From contig CACNFY010000002.1 in the NCBI GenBank assembly GCA_902619925.1, positions 1 to 64,000 on the forward strand: 64,000 nucleotides of DNA, given 5' to 3'. The DNA comes from an uncultured Pelagibacteraceae bacterium. GTDB lineage: Bacteria > Pseudomonadota > Alphaproteobacteria > Pelagibacterales > Pelagibacteraceae. Under the pieces are notes generated by a model, which saw only the letters and a program-made list of their open reading frames with translations, was not told the DNA's origin and searched no databases. How positions within the stretch are numbered: the stretch's first letter is position 1; every line of letters starts with the position of its first letter. Of the stretch, positions 8,525 through 19,395 are shown one piece after another. The translations under genes and the position numbers were made by a program.

Positions 8525-10420
8525 ATGAATTTCAGAAATCTAGCAATGTGGGCTGTAATTATTGTCCTTACTATTGGTCTGTACAATATGTTTAAAAACC
8601 CGCAAAGCTCTGCAACAAGAGATAATAAGATAATTTTTTCAGAATTTTTAACTGAAGTTGATAATGGACGAGTTGTACAGGTAGAAATACAAGGTAATAA
8701 TATAAAAGGTATACTATCTGATGGAAATAACTTCATAACATATTCTCCAAATGATCCAAATTTAATTCAAAAGTTGACTGATAAAGGCGTAAGTATTTCT
8801 GCAGCTCCATTAGATGAAAAAATGCCATCACTATTTGGTGTCTTACTTTCTTGGTTTCCTATGCTTTTATTAATAGCAGTGTGGATATTTTTTATGAGAC
8901 AAATGCAGGGTGGAAGAGGTGGTGCCATGGGTTTTGGTAAATCTAAAGCAAAATTAATGAACGAGATTAAAGGTAAGGTAACTTTTAATGATGTAGCAGG
9001 AGTTGAGGAAGCAAAAGAGGAAGTAGAAGAAGTTGTAGAATTTTTAAAAGATCCAAGAAAATTTAGTAGGTTAGGTGGAAAAATTCCAAGAGGATGTTTA
9101 CTAGTTGGACCTCCTGGGACAGGTAAAACTCTTTTAGCTAGGGCAATAGCTGGAGAGGCGGGTGTACCCTTTTTTACTATTTCAGGTTCAGATTTTGTAG
9201 AAATGTTTGTTGGTGTTGGAGCTTCAAGAGTAAGAGATATGTTTGAGCAAGGAAAAAAAAATTCACCATGTATTATTTTTATAGATGAAATAGATGCAGT
9301 AGGACGGAGCAGAGGTGCAGGACTAGGTGGTGGAAATGACGAACGTGAACAAACGTTAAACCAATTACTTGTTGAGATGGACGGTTTTGATACTAACGAA
9401 GGTGTGATTATTATAGCTGCAACAAACAGACCAGATGTTTTAGACCCAGCATTACTTAGACCTGGAAGATTCGACAGGCAGGTAGTTGTTTCACTTCCAG
9501 ATATTATTGGGAGAGAAAAAATTTTAAAAGTTCATAGTAAAAAAATTACAATGGCACCAGACGTAAATTTAAGAACAATTGCAAGAGGAACACCTGGTTT
9601 TTCTGGAGCAGATTTAGCGAACTTAGTGAATGAGGCTGCACTTTTAGCAGCCAGAAAAAACAAAAGAATTGTAACCTATATTGAGTTTGAGGAAGCAAAA
9701 GATAAAGTCATGATGGGTGCTGAAAGAAGGTCAATGGTGATGACTGAAGACGAAAAGAAATTAACAGCATATCACGAGGCTGGCCATGCCATAGTAACAA
9801 TAAATGAAAAAGCTGCATATCCAATTCACAAAGCCACTATAATTCCTAGAGGAAGGGCACTAGGTATGGTAATGCAACTTCCTGAAAAAGATGAAGTATC
9901 ACAAACTAGAGAACAACTTCATGCACAGATGGCGATTGCCATGGGAGGTCGAGTTGCTGAGGAATTAATCTTTGGAGAAGATAAGGTTACAACTGGAGCA
10001 GTTAGTGATATTGAACAAGCAACAAAAAGAGCACGAGCAATGGTTATGAGAGCTGGTTTAAGTAAAGAATTAGGACCAATTGCGTATGGTGAAAATGAAG
10101 AAGAGGTATTTTTAGGAAGATCAGTCGCAAGACAACAAAACATGTCTGAGGAAACCGCAAAAAAAGTTGACTCAGAAATAAAGAAATTTGTTGAAAAGGG
10201 TTATGATAGAGCTAAAAAAGTATTGACAGACAAGATCGATGATTTGCACAAACTTGCTAAAGCACTTTTAACATACGAGACTCTTTCTGGAAGTGAAATT
10301 GAAGATATAATTAACAAAAATATTTATCCAACAAATAAAGAAGATTTGAAAGTTGAGGACGATAACGAGAAAGGATCAGCTCTTGGATCTATCGGACTTA
10401 AACCTAAAATAGTTCATTAA
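8525..10420 (+). CDS. ftsH: ATP-dependent zinc metalloprotease FtsH
   Basis: Membrane-anchored AAA+ protease that degrades misfolded membrane proteins and short-lived regulators; in E. coli these include RpoH, which is also encoded in this window. Two N-terminal membrane helices (about 8-22 and 105-125) flank a periplasmic domain. The AAA module has Walker A GPPGTGKT at 195-202, Walker [12 protein letters not shown] and the second region of homology near [19 protein letters not shown]. The zinc site HEAGH is at 417-421. Length 631 is normal. It lies between tilS and folP, a common alphaproteobacterial order, and partners with hflKC at 35.8-37.7 kb. Confidence 0.98.
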   Translation: MNFRNLAMWAVIIVLTIGLYNMFKNPQSSATRDNKIIFSEFLTEVDNGRVVQVEIQGNNIKGILSDGNNFITYSPNDPNLIQKLTDKGVSISAAPLDEKMPSLFGVLLSWFPMLLLIAVWIFFMRQMQGGRGGAMGFGKSKAKLMNEIKGKVTFNDVAGVEEAKEEVEEVVEFLKDPRKFSRLGGKIPRGCLLVGPPGTGKTLLARAIAGEAGVPFFTISGSDFVEMFVGVGASRVRDMFEQGKKNSPCIIFIDEIDAVGRSRGAGLGGGNDEREQTLNQLLVEMDGFDTNEGVIIIAATNRPDVLDPALLRPGRFDRQVVVSLPDIIGREKILKVHSKKITMAPDVNLRTIARGTPGFSGADLANLVNEAALLAARKNKRIVTYIEFEEAKDKVMMGAERRSMVMTEDEKKLTAYHEAGHAIVTINEKAAYPIHKATIIPRGRALGMVMQLPEKDEVSQTREQLHAQMAIAMGGRVAEELIFGEDKVTTGAVSDIEQATKRARAMVMRAGLSKELGPIAYGENEEEVFLGRSVARQQNMSEETAKKVDSEIKKFVEKGYDRAKKVLTDKIDDLHKLAKALLTYETLSGSEIEDIINKNIYPTNKEDLKVEDDNEKGSALGSIGLKPKIVH

Positions 10421-10423
10421 TAA

Positions 10424-11479
10424 ATGCGAAAATATTACACTAAAGCGTGTAATTTTTCTTACAACTCTAATCCGAAAAATAAAATTAGTACAAAAAATTC
10501 ATTACCTTTAAACGGAAGTGCTGAAATATATTTCGACAGTGTAGAGATAATTACTAGAAATAATATTAAAAAAATTAAATTAAAAGATTTAAACAAACTA
10601 AATATCAATTTAAAAAACAAAATTTATAAAGATATAAAAAATATAACTAAAAAAAAATTATTCAAAAAATTAAATTTTACCAATAGCCCTCTCTTAATGG
10701 GGGTTCTCAATCTAACTCCTGACAGTTTTTCCGACGGTGGAAAATTTAATTCTCCAATTAAGTCATTAGCAAGGGCCAAAAAACTATTTGATAGTGGTTG
10801 TGATATATTAGATATAGGTGGTGAATCGACTAGACCCGGATCACACGAAATATCTTCACAGAAAGAATGGTTAAGAATTTCAAAGTCATTAAGAAAAATC
10901 TCAAAATTAAAAAAGTTTATATCTATAGACACAAGAAAAGAATATGTAATGAGAAAAGCAAATAAATATAACATAAATTTAATAAATGATATATCAGGTT
11001 TAAATTACGACCATTCAACATTGGACTTTTTAAAAAAAACAAAAATACCTTTTGTGATACATCATATCAAAGGTACTCCTCTTAATATGCAAAATAAACC
11101 TAATTACAAAAATGTATTACTAGATATATATGACTACTTTGAAAAAAAGCTCAAGATAGTAAGATCACATGGGATTACACATAATAATATAATTTTAGAC
11201 CCCGGTATTGGATTTGGTAAAAATTTGAAACATAATATTACTATTCTTAAGAATGTTTCTATATTTCATTCTTTGGGGTATCCCTTATTATTAGGTACAT
11301 CTAGAAAAAGATTTATTAAAGACATATCTGGATTAAATGACAGTAAGTATAGAATAGGAGGAACACTTGCATCTTCTATATTTTTAAAAATGCAAGGTGT
11401 CCAAATATTAAGAGTTCATGATATAAATGAAATTAAACAGGGAATAAAAATTTTTAGAGCTTTAAAATTTAATGAGTAA
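10424..11479 (+). CDS. folP: Dihydropteroate synthase FolP
   Basis: Condenses para-aminobenzoate with the pterin pyrophosphate to make dihydropteroate in folate synthesis. The TIM-barrel signatures are clear: MGVLNLTPDSFSDGG at about residue 89, DIGGESTRPG, and a late LLGTSRKRFI loop that binds the pterin and phosphate. About 85 residues precede the core, containing an IYFDSVEII stretch. An N-terminal extension like this occurs in other alphaproteobacterial FolP proteins and is absent from E. coli. The start lies 3 bases after ftsH, and the end overlaps glmM by 8 bases. Confidence 0.93.
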   Translation: MRKYYTKACNFSYNSNPKNKISTKNSLPLNGSAEIYFDSVEIITRNNIKKIKLKDLNKLNINLKNKIYKDIKNITKKKLFKKLNFTNSPLLMGVLNLTPDSFSDGGKFNSPIKSLARAKKLFDSGCDILDIGGESTRPGSHEISSQKEWLRISKSLRKISKLKKFISIDTRKEYVMRKANKYNINLINDISGLNYDHSTLDFLKKTKIPFVIHHIKGTPLNMQNKPNYKNVLLDIYDYFEKKLKIVRSHGITHNNIILDPGIGFGKNLKHNITILKNVSIFHSLGYPLLLGTSRKRFIKDISGLNDSKYRIGGTLASSIFLKMQGVQILRVHDINEIKQGIKIFRALKFNE

Positions 11480-12806
11480 AAAATATTTTGGGACAGACGG
11501 TATAAGAGGAAAGGTAAATAGCAATAGTATTAATGGTGAAATGTTCTTTAAGTTTGGTCTTGCTGCAGGTACCTATTTTAAAAATTTAAAAAAAACAAAA
11601 CAAATCGCAATAATCGCTAAAGATACTAGATTATCTGGTTACACTTTAGAACCAGCCATTGTATCTGGACTTGCTTCAGCGGGTATGCATGTCTATACAT
11701 TGGGCCCTTTACCAACAAATGGACTTGCGATGCTTACAAAGAAATTTAAAGCTAATTTAGGAATAATGATAACGGCATCACATAATTTATACTTTGACAA
11801 TGGTCTAAAACTGTTTGGACCAGACGGAATGAAATTATCTGATAAGATTGAAAAAAAAATTGAAAAATTAATTGATACTAGGATATCAAAAAATTTGTCA
11901 AAACCAGATTTACTAGGTCGAGTAAAAAGATTAGAGACCGCAACAGAGGATTATATTAATATTTTAAAAAGTAATTATCCAAAAAATTTTACATTAAAGG
12001 GTATGAAAATAGCGATAGACTGCGCAAATGGAGCTGGCTATAAAGCTGGACCTTTGCTACTTAAATCACTCGGTGCAAAAGTTTTTGTGTATGGAGTATC
12101 CCCAAATGGACTTAACATCAATCATAATTGTGGTTCGACTAACCCAAATAAAATAAAAAAAATTGTCCAAAAACATAAAGCAGATTTAGGAATATCACTA
12201 GACGGAGATGCTGATAGAATCATTATATCGGATTCAAATGGAAAAATAATTGATGGAGATCAAATCATAGCATCTATTGCAAAAAAATGGAGAAAAAAAA
12301 AGATACTTAAAAATGGGGTAGTTGGAACATTAATGTCTAATTATGGACTTGAAAAATATCTAAAAGATATGGGAATAAAATTTTTCAGATCTGATGTAGG
12401 AGATAGATATGTAAAAAGAATAATGAAAAAAAAATTTATTAATCTTGGAGGTGAACAATCTGGACACATTATTTTAGGTAACTTTGCAACAACCGGAGAT
12501 GGTTTACTTGTAGCGTTAGAAATTCTTTATTTAATGAAAAATAAAACTAAATCAAGTGAGTTATTAAACGAGTTTGCACCAATCCCTCAGGTGCTCGAAA
12601 ATATTGTTGTAAAAGATAAAAATATCATAAATTCAAAAAATTGTAGAATAGCAATTAATAATTCAATAAAATTAATTAAAAACAAAGGAAGACTACTAGT
12701 TAGAAAATCCGGCACTGAAAATAAAATTAGAATTATGGTAGAATCTTTAGACAAAAATCTTATTAATAAAATAATATACAATATAAAAAGGTCTATAACT
12801 AGTTGA
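11472..12806 (+). CDS. glmM: Phosphoglucosamine mutase GlmM
   Basis: Interconverts glucosamine-6-phosphate and glucosamine-1-phosphate on the way to UDP-GlcNAc for peptidoglycan and lipid A. The N-terminus KYFGTDGIRG, the phosphoserine loop TASHN (Ser103), the metal loop LDGDADR and the C-terminal RKSGTEN phosphate-binding loop identify it. The active-site loop is followed by LYFDNG where GlmM usually has NPYYDNG; the Tyr-Asp-Asn-Gly-like core is kept. Length 444 is normal. It overlaps thiD by 4 bases. Confidence 0.96.
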   Translation: MSKKYFGTDGIRGKVNSNSINGEMFFKFGLAAGTYFKNLKKTKQIAIIAKDTRLSGYTLEPAIVSGLASAGMHVYTLGPLPTNGLAMLTKKFKANLGIMITASHNLYFDNGLKLFGPDGMKLSDKIEKKIEKLIDTRISKNLSKPDLLGRVKRLETATEDYINILKSNYPKNFTLKGMKIAIDCANGAGYKAGPLLLKSLGAKVFVYGVSPNGLNINHNCGSTNPNKIKKIVQKHKADLGISLDGDADRIIISDSNGKIIDGDQIIASIAKKWRKKKILKNGVVGTLMSNYGLEKYLKDMGIKFFRSDVGDRYVKRIMKKKFINLGGEQSGHIILGNFATTGDGLLVALEILYLMKNKTKSSELLNEFAPIPQVLENIVVKDKNIINSKNCRIAINNSIKLIKNKGRLLVRKSGTENKIRIMVESLDKNLINKIIYNIKRSITS

Positions 12807-13609
12807 AACCCAAATCTAAAATATTAATAATTGCTGGCTCAGACTCATCTGGAGGCGCAGGTATTCAAGCTGATATTAAAACTATAACTTCTCTAGGGTC
12901 CTATGCTATGACCGCAATTACAGCAATTACATCTCAAAATACTACTGGTATTAAATCAATCGTTTCAATACCAATAACACAAATTTTGGATCAAATTAAA
13001 TTCACCTGTAAAGACATTAAACCAGATGGTATTAAAATTGGAATGTTGCATTCAGAGCAGGTTGCAAGAAAAGTTTTAGAAACTTTGAATAAATTAAAAT
13101 TTAAAAATATTGTACTTGACCCGGTTATGGTATCAACTAGTGGAGTAAAACTTATAAATGATCAATGCATTGAATACATAAAAAAAAAATTTATAACTAA
13201 AGTTTCCTTAATAACCCCAAATATTCCTGAAGCTCAAATTCTATCAGGAATAAAAATAAAAAATCTAGATGATATGATAGTTTCAGCAAAAATAATTTCA
13301 AAAATGGGTACTAAAAATATTCTCTTGAAAGGTGGTCATCTTAAATCCGAAAATATATCGGATGTTTTATTACAAGGTGATAAAATTACAATATTTAAAA
13401 ATAAAAAAATTAACAAAAAAAATACTCATGGAACTGGATGTTCCTTATCCAGTGCAATTACAACTTACTTATCGTGTGGAAAAAAACTAAAGAAATCTTG
13501 TTATCTTGCAATTAAATATGTTAATGAAGCAATTAAAACAGCTCCAAATTATGGAGAGGGAAAAGGACCAATCAATCATTTAAATAATATTAAAAATTTA
13601 AAATTATGA
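12803..13609 (+). CDS. thiD: Hydroxymethylpyrimidine/phosphomethylpyrimidine kinase ThiD
   Basis: Phosphorylates the pyrimidine precursor HMP to HMP-PP for thiamine synthesis. The ribokinase-fold motifs are [17 protein letters not shown] near the start, DPVMVSTSG in the middle, and [14 protein letters not shown] with the catalytic Asp position replaced by the usual GTGCS Cys loop of ThiD. Length 268 is typical. The start is a TTG inside the glmM stop (TTGA overlap), and the end overlaps purA by 4 bases. SAR11 strains are known to depend on external HMP, and salvage of it would need this kinase. Confidence 0.94.
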   Translation: MKPKSKILIIAGSDSSGGAGIQADIKTITSLGSYAMTAITAITSQNTTGIKSIVSIPITQILDQIKFTCKDIKPDGIKIGMLHSEQVARKVLETLNKLKFKNIVLDPVMVSTSGVKLINDQCIEYIKKKFITKVSLITPNIPEAQILSGIKIKNLDDMIVSAKIISKMGTKNILLKGGHLKSENISDVLLQGDKITIFKNKKINKKNTHGTGCSLSSAITTYLSCGKKLKKSCYLAIKYVNEAIKTAPNYGEGKGPINHLNNIKNLKL

Positions 13610-14898
13610 AAAATGTAGCAGTAATAGGATCTCAATGGGGAGACGAAGGAAAGGGAAAAATAGTTGATTGGTTATCTAGCGAGGCAGACGTTGTAGCAAG
13701 ATTTCAAGGAGGTCATAATGCTGGCCATACTCTTGTAATTGATGGTGTAACATATAAATTAAGATTATTACCTTCAGGAATAGTAAGAAAAAATAAAATT
13801 TCAATTATTGGTAATGGTGTAGTTATTGATCCTTGGGCTTTGCTAGAAGAAATTGAGGAAGTAAGATCCAAAGGTGTTGAGATAACAAGTAAAAATTTAA
13901 TTATATCAGAATCTGCAAATTTAATTTTACCATTTCACAAAGAGATGGATGAAATTAGGGAAGATATAGCTGGTAAAGCAAAAATAGGAACAACAAGAAG
14001 AGGAATAGGTCCAGCGTATGAGGATAAAGTTGGCAGAAGGTCAATAAGAGTTATGGACCTTTTGTCTCAGAAAAATCTAAGTCAAAGATTAGAAACAGTC
14101 TTAATGCATCACAATGCTATAAGAAAAGGTTTGGGAAAAGAATTGTATGAAAAAAATAAATTAATTACAGAACTAATGAATATTGCTCCAAAAATATTAA
14201 TTTATTCTCAACCTGTGTGGAAAAAAATAAATGAATTTACAAAAAATAAAAAAAAAATATTATTTGAAGGCGCCCAAGGCATTTTACTTGATGTAGACCA
14301 TGGTACATATCCTTTCGTTACCTCATCAAATACTGTGGCATCTTCTGCAGCTACTGGTGTCGGATGTGGACCACAAAATATTAATTATGTGTTAGGTATA
14401 ACTAAAGCTTATACCACAAGAGTTGGTGAAGGTCCTTTTCCAACAGAACTAACAGATAAAATCGGAGAAGAGTTAGGTATTAGAGGAAAAGAATTTGGAA
14501 CTGTGACTAGCAGAAAGAGAAGATGCGGATGGTTTGATGGGGTGTTAGTTAGGCAAACTATTAAAATTTCAGGTATTGACGGAATAGCATTAACAAAACT
14601 TGATGTTTTAGATACACTTGAGGAAATCAAAATGTGTGTAGGTTATGAAATTGATGGAAAAAAAATTGATTATCTTCCTGCGTCTTTAGAGGAACAAATT
14701 AAGGTAAAACCAATTTATAAAGTCTTTAAAGGTTGGCTTCAATCAACAAAGGGTATAAAAAATTTAGAAGAGTTACCTCAAAACGCAAGAAATTACATTA
14801 AAGAATTAGAAAATTTTATTGATGCTAAAATTTCGAGTATCTCAACTAGTCCAGAAAGAAATGATACAATATTAATAGAGGACCCTTTTAAGGCCTAA
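13606..14898 (+). CDS. purA: Adenylosuccinate synthetase PurA
   Basis: Uses GTP to join IMP and aspartate, giving adenylosuccinate, the committed step to AMP. The N-terminal loop [16 protein letters not shown], followed by GGHNAGHT, holds the catalytic Asp and His. [13 protein letters not shown], the [16 protein letters not shown] segment and the C-terminal GTP-binding TKLDVLD are all present. At 430 residues it is full length. It is the last gene of the long + strand run and converges with rpoH; the two stop codons overlap by 4 bases, leaving no room for a terminator. Confidence 0.97.
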   Translation: MKNVAVIGSQWGDEGKGKIVDWLSSEADVVARFQGGHNAGHTLVIDGVTYKLRLLPSGIVRKNKISIIGNGVVIDPWALLEEIEEVRSKGVEITSKNLIISESANLILPFHKEMDEIREDIAGKAKIGTTRRGIGPAYEDKVGRRSIRVMDLLSQKNLSQRLETVLMHHNAIRKGLGKELYEKNKLITELMNIAPKILIYSQPVWKKINEFTKNKKKILFEGAQGILLDVDHGTYPFVTSSNTVASSAATGVGCGPQNINYVLGITKAYTTRVGEGPFPTELTDKIGEELGIRGKEFGTVTSRKRRCGWFDGVLVRQTIKISGIDGIALTKLDVLDTLEEIKMCVGYEIDGKKIDYLPASLEEQIKVKPIYKVFKGWLQSTKGIKNLEELPQNARNYIKELENFIDAKISSISTSPERNDTILIEDPFKA

Positions 14899-15785
14899 TT
14901 TACTGGTAGTAAGTTTTTTGATTTTGCCGCATTAAGCATATGCTTCTGAAGTTTTTCAAAAGCTTTATTCTCTACTTGTCTAATCCTTTCTCTGCTAATT
15001 TTAAACTTTTTACTAAGTTCCTCTAGTGTTTTTGGGTTATCTGTTAGTTTTCGCGAATAAAGAATTTCTTTTTCTCTTTCATTTAAGATTTTGATCGAAT
15101 CTTTCAATAAATCTTTCCTTTGTTTCATCTCCTCATTTTGAGCAAATTTTAACTCTTGGTCCATTTCATTATCGACCACCCAATCTTGCCATTCGTCTCC
15201 ATCTTCACCTATTGGAGCATTTAATGATTTTTCTTTGCCAGATAAACGTCTATTCATGGAAATTACTTCCTGTTCACTGACATCAAGTCTGTTGGCAATA
15301 TTTTTTACATCCTCATCCCTTAAGTCCCCTTCTGTTCTAGGCGCAATCTGATTTTTTAACTTTTTTAAATTAAAAAATAATTTCTTTTGTGCTGTTGTAG
15401 TTCCAATTTTGACTAAGCTCCACGATCTCAAAATATATTCTTGAATCGATGCCTTTATCCACCACATCGCATAAGTTGCAAGTCTGAAACCTTTCTCAGG
15501 TTCAAATTTTTTAACAGCTTGCATAAGACCTATATTTCCCTCTGAAATCATTTCACTAAGTGGTAAACCATAACCTTTATAACCCATTGCAATTTTAGCA
15601 ACTAATCTCAAATGACTTGTAACTAACTTTTCAGCAGATTTTATGTTACCAGTCGATTGCCAGTTTTTAGCTAGCATATACTCCTCTTCTGCATCCAACA
15701 TAGGAAATTTTTTAATCTGTGATAAATATGCTGATAAAGCACCCTCATTAGAGAGAGAAGGTAGATTATAAGATGAATTCGACAT
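14895..15785 (-). CDS. rpoH: RNA polymerase sigma-32 factor RpoH
   Basis: Alternative sigma factor directing heat-shock transcription of chaperones and proteases. Region 2 contains [19 protein letters not shown] and a [12 protein letters not shown] end. The RpoH box is [10 protein letters not shown], which separates it from the housekeeping sigma factor. The C-terminal helix-turn-helix ([20 protein letters not shown]) binds the -35 element. Length 296 is standard. It lies 48 bases downstream of rluD, a frequent alphaproteobacterial pair. In E. coli RpoH is degraded by FtsH; whether that holds here is untested. Confidence 0.96.
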   Translation of the reverse strand: MSNSSYNLPSLSNEGALSAYLSQIKKFPMLDAEEEYMLAKNWQSTGNIKSAEKLVTSHLRLVAKIAMGYKGYGLPLSEMISEGNIGLMQAVKKFEPEKGFRLATYAMWWIKASIQEYILRSWSLVKIGTTTAQKKLFFNLKKLKNQIAPRTEGDLRDEDVKNIANRLDVSEQEVISMNRRLSGKEKSLNAPIGEDGDEWQDWVVDNEMDQELKFAQNEEMKQRKDLLKDSIKILNEREKEILYSRKLTDNPKTLEELSKKFKISRERIRQVENKAFEKLQKHMLNAAKSKNLLPVN

Positions 15786-15833
15786 TGTAGTACTTATTTA
15801 ATAAAGATTTAAAATTTTACAATCTTTTCTTTG

Positions 15834-16808
15834 TTAAGTATTTCTTAGTTTTTTTAATAATTGGTTTAATTCTTCAGGTAATTTTGATTCAAAAAAAAGC
15901 CTTTTATTTTTTGTAGGATGATCAAACCCTAAACTCTTAGCATGTAGAAATTGCCTTTTAAGTTTATAAATCAGGTCAACTGTGCTTTTGTCTACATTTT
16001 TTATCCCTCTAAATTTTTTTTTATAATGTTTATCTCCCAAAATATTATTTCCCTTATCGCTTAAATGTACTCTTATTTGATGTGTACGACCGGTTTCAAG
16101 CTTACATTCTACCAGGCTAAAAGTTGGTATTTTTTCATTTTCAAAAACCTCTATAGTTTTGTAATTAGTAATTGCTTTTTTTCCCCTCGATACTCCAACC
16201 TCCATTAATTGTCTATTCTTTGAGCTTCTTCTTATCAAATTTTCAATTCTTCCAGATCTTGGCCTTAGTTTACCCCAAACCAGCGTAGTATATATCCTGT
16301 CGACGGTATGATTTTTAAATTGCTTTGACAAAATTTCATGACTCAAGTTGGTTTTTGCAATAACTATTAATCCTGAAGTGTCTTTATCAATTCTGTGAAC
16401 AATACCTGGTCTAAATTTTTCACCTATATTCGATAATTTATTTCCGTTATATGAGATAAGTGCATTTACTATTGTATTGTCATAATTACCTGCACCAGGA
16501 TGGATTGATATACCAGATTTCTTATTTAAAACAATTAATTCTTCATCCTCAAAAACAATATCTAATTTATAATCATATGGTTTTAAGGAGTATTTAATTT
16601 CATTCTCAATTTTAAAACTTATATTGTCACCTGCGCAAACTTTTTTTGACGGATCTATTATGGTTATACCATTTATTTTCAACAGACTTTTAAGAATCAA
16701 ATTTTTGATCTTAGATCTACTAAGTTTTTCAAATTTTTTACTCAGATAATAGTCTATACGTGGTTTATCATGTAAATCTTTAACAACAAAATTAATGATA
16801 TTATTCAT
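15834..16808 (-). CDS. rluD: 23S rRNA pseudouridine synthase, RluD-like
   Basis: RluA-family pseudouridine synthase with an N-terminal S4 RNA-binding domain (about 15-75, RIDYYLSKKF and SRSKIKNLI). The catalytic domain carries the catalytic Asp in HRIDKDTSGLIVIAK and the late ETGRTHQIRVHL motif. RluD modifies helix 69 of 23S rRNA (positions 1911, 1915 and 1917 in E. coli). Length (324) and S4 domain favour RluD over RluA; RluC remains a less likely alternative. It probably shares a transcript with rpoH. Confidence 0.9.
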   Translation of the reverse strand: MNNIINFVVKDLHDKPRIDYYLSKKFEKLSRSKIKNLILKSLLKINGITIIDPSKKVCAGDNISFKIENEIKYSLKPYDYKLDIVFEDEELIVLNKKSGISIHPGAGNYDNTIVNALISYNGNKLSNIGEKFRPGIVHRIDKDTSGLIVIAKTNLSHEILSKQFKNHTVDRIYTTLVWGKLRPRSGRIENLIRRSSKNRQLMEVGVSRGKKAITNYKTIEVFENEKIPTFSLVECKLETGRTHQIRVHLSDKGNNILGDKHYKKKFRGIKNVDKSTVDLIYKLKRQFLHAKSLGFDHPTKNKRLFFESKLPEELNQLLKKLRNT

Positions 16809-16832
16809 AATTTATAATATTAATTAGTAAAT

Positions 16833-16909
16833 GCGTCTGTAGCTCAACTGGATAGAGCGCCAGATTTCGGCTCTGGAGGTTCAGGGTTCGACTCCTTGCA
16901 GGCGCACCA
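16833..16909 (+). tRNA. tRNA-Arg (anticodon TCG)
   Basis: A 77-base cloverleaf. Acceptor GCGTCTG pairs with CAGGCGC, the D-arm has GCTC/GAGC, and the anticodon stem CCAGA/TCTGG encloses loop TTTCGGC (anticodon TCG at loop positions 3-5). The T-arm is CAGGG TTCGACT CCTTG. The 3' CCA is encoded (16907-16909). A perfect -10-like TATAAT lies at 16813-16818, 15 bases before the tRNA, though no good -35 is seen. It reads CGA and, by wobble, probably other CGN codons. Confidence 0.95.
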
Positions 16910-16941
16910 AAAAATAGTTTTTTTAAAATTACTAAAATCAA

Positions 16942-17733
16942 CTATTCCCCCATATTAACAAGTGTACCTTTTTTTCTAGCACCATAAAATGAAAAATAAA
17001 ATACTGCGACAGCTATTATGAAATAAATTAAATTTAATATTAAAGCTTTTATTATGTTGTCGTAGTTTACAATGTTATTAACTAGTATTGATCTTGCCTC
17101 CTCAAAAACATAAACTAAAGGTAAAAATTTTGAAATAACTTGTAACCATTCTGGTAAAATAGAAATAGGATAATAAACACATCCTAAAGGTGCCAATAAA
17201 AATAGAGAGGACCAAGCTGTATTTTCAAAAGAGGGTCCAAATCGTAAAAGTCCAGAAGTTACTAAAATGCCCAAAGTTGTTCCAAACATATATAAACTCA
17301 GAAAAAGTAATAATAGTGCATAGCCCATATCTAAGATAGATACACCAAAAAATGGGCTCATCAATAAAACTGCAGGCACTATTCCAATTAAAGTTCTTAT
17401 TAAAGCAGTGCTAGTCAGAGCAATAATTATTTCGCTAATTCTTAAGGGTGCAACAAATAAATTTGTAAAATTTCTACTCCATATTTCCTCTAAAAATAAC
17501 ATATTAAAACTTATGCTAGACCTAAAAAGAAAATCATAAAGTATTGCGCAACTCAAGATAACACCTACAGTATTAGTATAATAATCGCTATACATAGTGA
17601 AAAATTTAGAAATAAAACCCCATAAAATTATTTGAATAGTTGGCCAATAAATCAAATCTAATATTCGAGGAAAAGAACCCTTTATCAAATAGAGGTGTCT
17701 AATAGATAGTGCGTACATCCTATTAAAATTCAT
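16942..17733 (-). CDS. ABC-2 type transporter permease
   Basis: Membrane subunit of an ABC exporter, 263 residues with about six hydrophobic segments (near 25-45, 57-75, 100-125, 135-160, 170-190 and 230-250). The pattern near the start (RHLYLIKGSFPRILDLIYWP) and the central EEIWSRNFTNLFVAPLR loop are typical of ABC-2 permeases of the NodJ type. It starts 2 bases after the ATPase gene stops, so the pair forms one exporter. The substrate cannot be told from sequence. Confidence 0.87.
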   Translation of the reverse strand: MNFNRMYALSIRHLYLIKGSFPRILDLIYWPTIQIILWGFISKFFTMYSDYYTNTVGVILSCAILYDFLFRSSISFNMLFLEEIWSRNFTNLFVAPLRISEIIIALTSTALIRTLIGIVPAVLLMSPFFGVSILDMGYALLLLFLSLYMFGTTLGILVTSGLLRFGPSFENTAWSSLFLLAPLGCVYYPISILPEWLQVISKFLPLVYVFEEARSILVNNIVNYDNIIKALILNLIYFIIAVAVFYFSFYGARKKGTLVNMGE

Positions 17734-17735
17734 AA

Positions 17736-18458
17736 TTACTCCCTAATAATTTTTAAAAAAGTTTCTTCTAAATTTTGTCTACCATGTTTAGAAATTAATT
17801 CTTTACATGTACCTTCATCAATTATTTTTCCGCTTTTCATCATCATAACTTTTGAACAAAGTCTTTCAACCTCACTCATATTATGTGATGCTAATAGTAT
17901 AGTTGTATTATTTTTTGATGCATAATTTTCTATATATGATCTTATGTAGTCCCCCGTATCTGGGTCTAGACTTGCCGTAGGTTCATCTAATAATAATATT
18001 TCTGGGCTGTTTATTAAAGATTTTGCAAGTGAAACCCTATTTTTCTGACCCGATGATAATTCACCAGTTTTTCTATTTTGAAATTCACTAAGATTTAGAT
18101 CAATAGTAAGTTTTTCTATTCTTTCTTTTAAATTTTTAACTTCATACATTTTACCATATACAATTAAATTTTCTTTAACTGTTAGTTTTTTAGGCAATTC
18201 AACATATGGTGATATGAAATTCATTTTTTCTAAAACTTGAATTCTGTTTTTTTCTATTTCTACGTTTTTTCCATTAACTAGAATTTCACCTTCTGTTGGT
18301 TTTATTAAACCAAGTATCATACCTATAGTAGTAGTTTTCCCACATCCATTGGGTCCAAGTAATCCTATAATTTTTCCATTATCGATCTTAAAATTTAAGT
18401 CATTGACAGCTTCAAAATTATTATAATTTTTTTTCAAATTTTTTAACTCAATACTCAT
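17736..18458 (-). CDS. ABC transporter ATP-binding protein
   Basis: ATPase partner of the downstream ABC-2 permease, 240 residues. It has Walker A GPNGCGKTT at about 36-44, signature ELSSGQKNR, Walker B ILLLDEPTASLD and the switch-region His in LLASHNMSEVERLC. It resembles the DrrA/NodI/CcmA class of exporter ATPases. Its start overlaps the stop of the upstream Sua5-like gene by 4 bases, so all three minus-strand genes are likely co-transcribed. The exported compound is unknown. Confidence 0.93.
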   Translation of the reverse strand: MSIELKNLKKNYNNFEAVNDLNFKIDNGKIIGLLGPNGCGKTTTIGMILGLIKPTEGEILVNGKNVEIEKNRIQVLEKMNFISPYVELPKKLTVKENLIVYGKMYEVKNLKERIEKLTIDLNLSEFQNRKTGELSSGQKNRVSLAKSLINSPEILLLDEPTASLDPDTGDYIRSYIENYASKNNTTILLASHNMSEVERLCSKVMMMKSGKIIDEGTCKELISKHGRQNLEETFLKIIRE

Positions 18459-19384
18459 TTAGTCGATGCTCTCTTTAGTCTATCATTAATTGTCTGCCCA
18501 ATTCCAACATTGGGAATTTTTTCAACCTCAATTAACTTAAATTTTCTTTTCTTAATATTTCTTAATGTTTTGTATAAATTCTTACCAGCCTCAGTCAAAT
18601 TTCTCTTTCTAGATAAATAAAAATAATTTTTATCATTAATTTTTTTTTTATTAATCAATAAATAAGCGCTTTTTTTTTTCGGTATTTTTACATTTAGCTT
18701 TATTGGAACTCCAGGTGAATAATGAAGTTTAGTTTGACCTGGAAATTTTATTTTGTTTTTAAATTTATATTTGAGATTTAATTTAAGCACTTTATTAATA
18801 TTTTTTAAATCCAATCCACCCAATCTTATTATTTTTGGTTTGTTACTAACGTCTACAATTGTAGATTCTAATCCAATAACAGATCTTCCACCATTAAGAA
18901 TATATTTTATTTTATTACCAAACTCATCCTCTACATCGCTTTTTGTCACGGGGCTTATGCTAGAAGATATATTTGCACTAGGGGCCGCCAATGGAAAATT
19001 AATTTTTCTTAAAAGTAATCTTGCGATAGGATGTTTGGGAAACCTTACGGCAACTGTATTTTTATTATTTGTAACATTTTTTGATATATGACTATCTTTT
19101 TTTAACTTTAAAATAAATGTTATTGGCCCTGGACAAAATTTTTTGAACAATTTATTAAAGTATTTATTTAAATGACAATCTTTTTTTAACGTATCCAAAT
19201 CATAATAATGAACTATCAATGGATTATTTTTTGGTCTTTTTTTTAATTTAAAAATTTTTAAAGTTGCTTTGTCTGAATATGCATTTGCAGCTAATCCATA
19301 AACAGTCTCAGTAGGCATACCTATACATTCATTTTTCTTCAAAAAATTTATTGATTTTTTAATACTGTATTTATGGATTTTCAT
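18455..19384 (-). CDS. tsaC: L-threonylcarbamoyladenylate synthase (Sua5/YrdC/TsaC)
   Basis: Makes threonylcarbamoyl-AMP from threonine, bicarbonate and ATP, the first step of t6A at position 37 of ANN-decoding tRNAs. The YrdC domain (about 5-200) has GMPTETVYGLAANAYS, KKRPKNNPLIVH, a PGPITFIL segment and the LAAPSANISSSISPV loop. A C-terminal Sua5 extension (about 215-309, starting near GQTKLHYSPG) makes this the longer Sua5 type. It lies head to head with xseB, 11 bases apart. Confidence 0.93.
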   Translation of the reverse strand: MKIHKYSIKKSINFLKKNECIGMPTETVYGLAANAYSDKATLKIFKLKKRPKNNPLIVHYYDLDTLKKDCHLNKYFNKLFKKFCPGPITFILKLKKDSHISKNVTNNKNTVAVRFPKHPIARLLLRKINFPLAAPSANISSSISPVTKSDVEDEFGNKIKYILNGGRSVIGLESTIVDVSNKPKIIRLGGLDLKNINKVLKLNLKYKFKNKIKFPGQTKLHYSPGVPIKLNVKIPKKKSAYLLINKKKINDKNYFYLSRKRNLTEAGKNLYKTLRNIKKRKFKLIEVEKIPNVGIGQTINDRLKRASTK

Positions 19385-19395
19385 GTATTAAATAG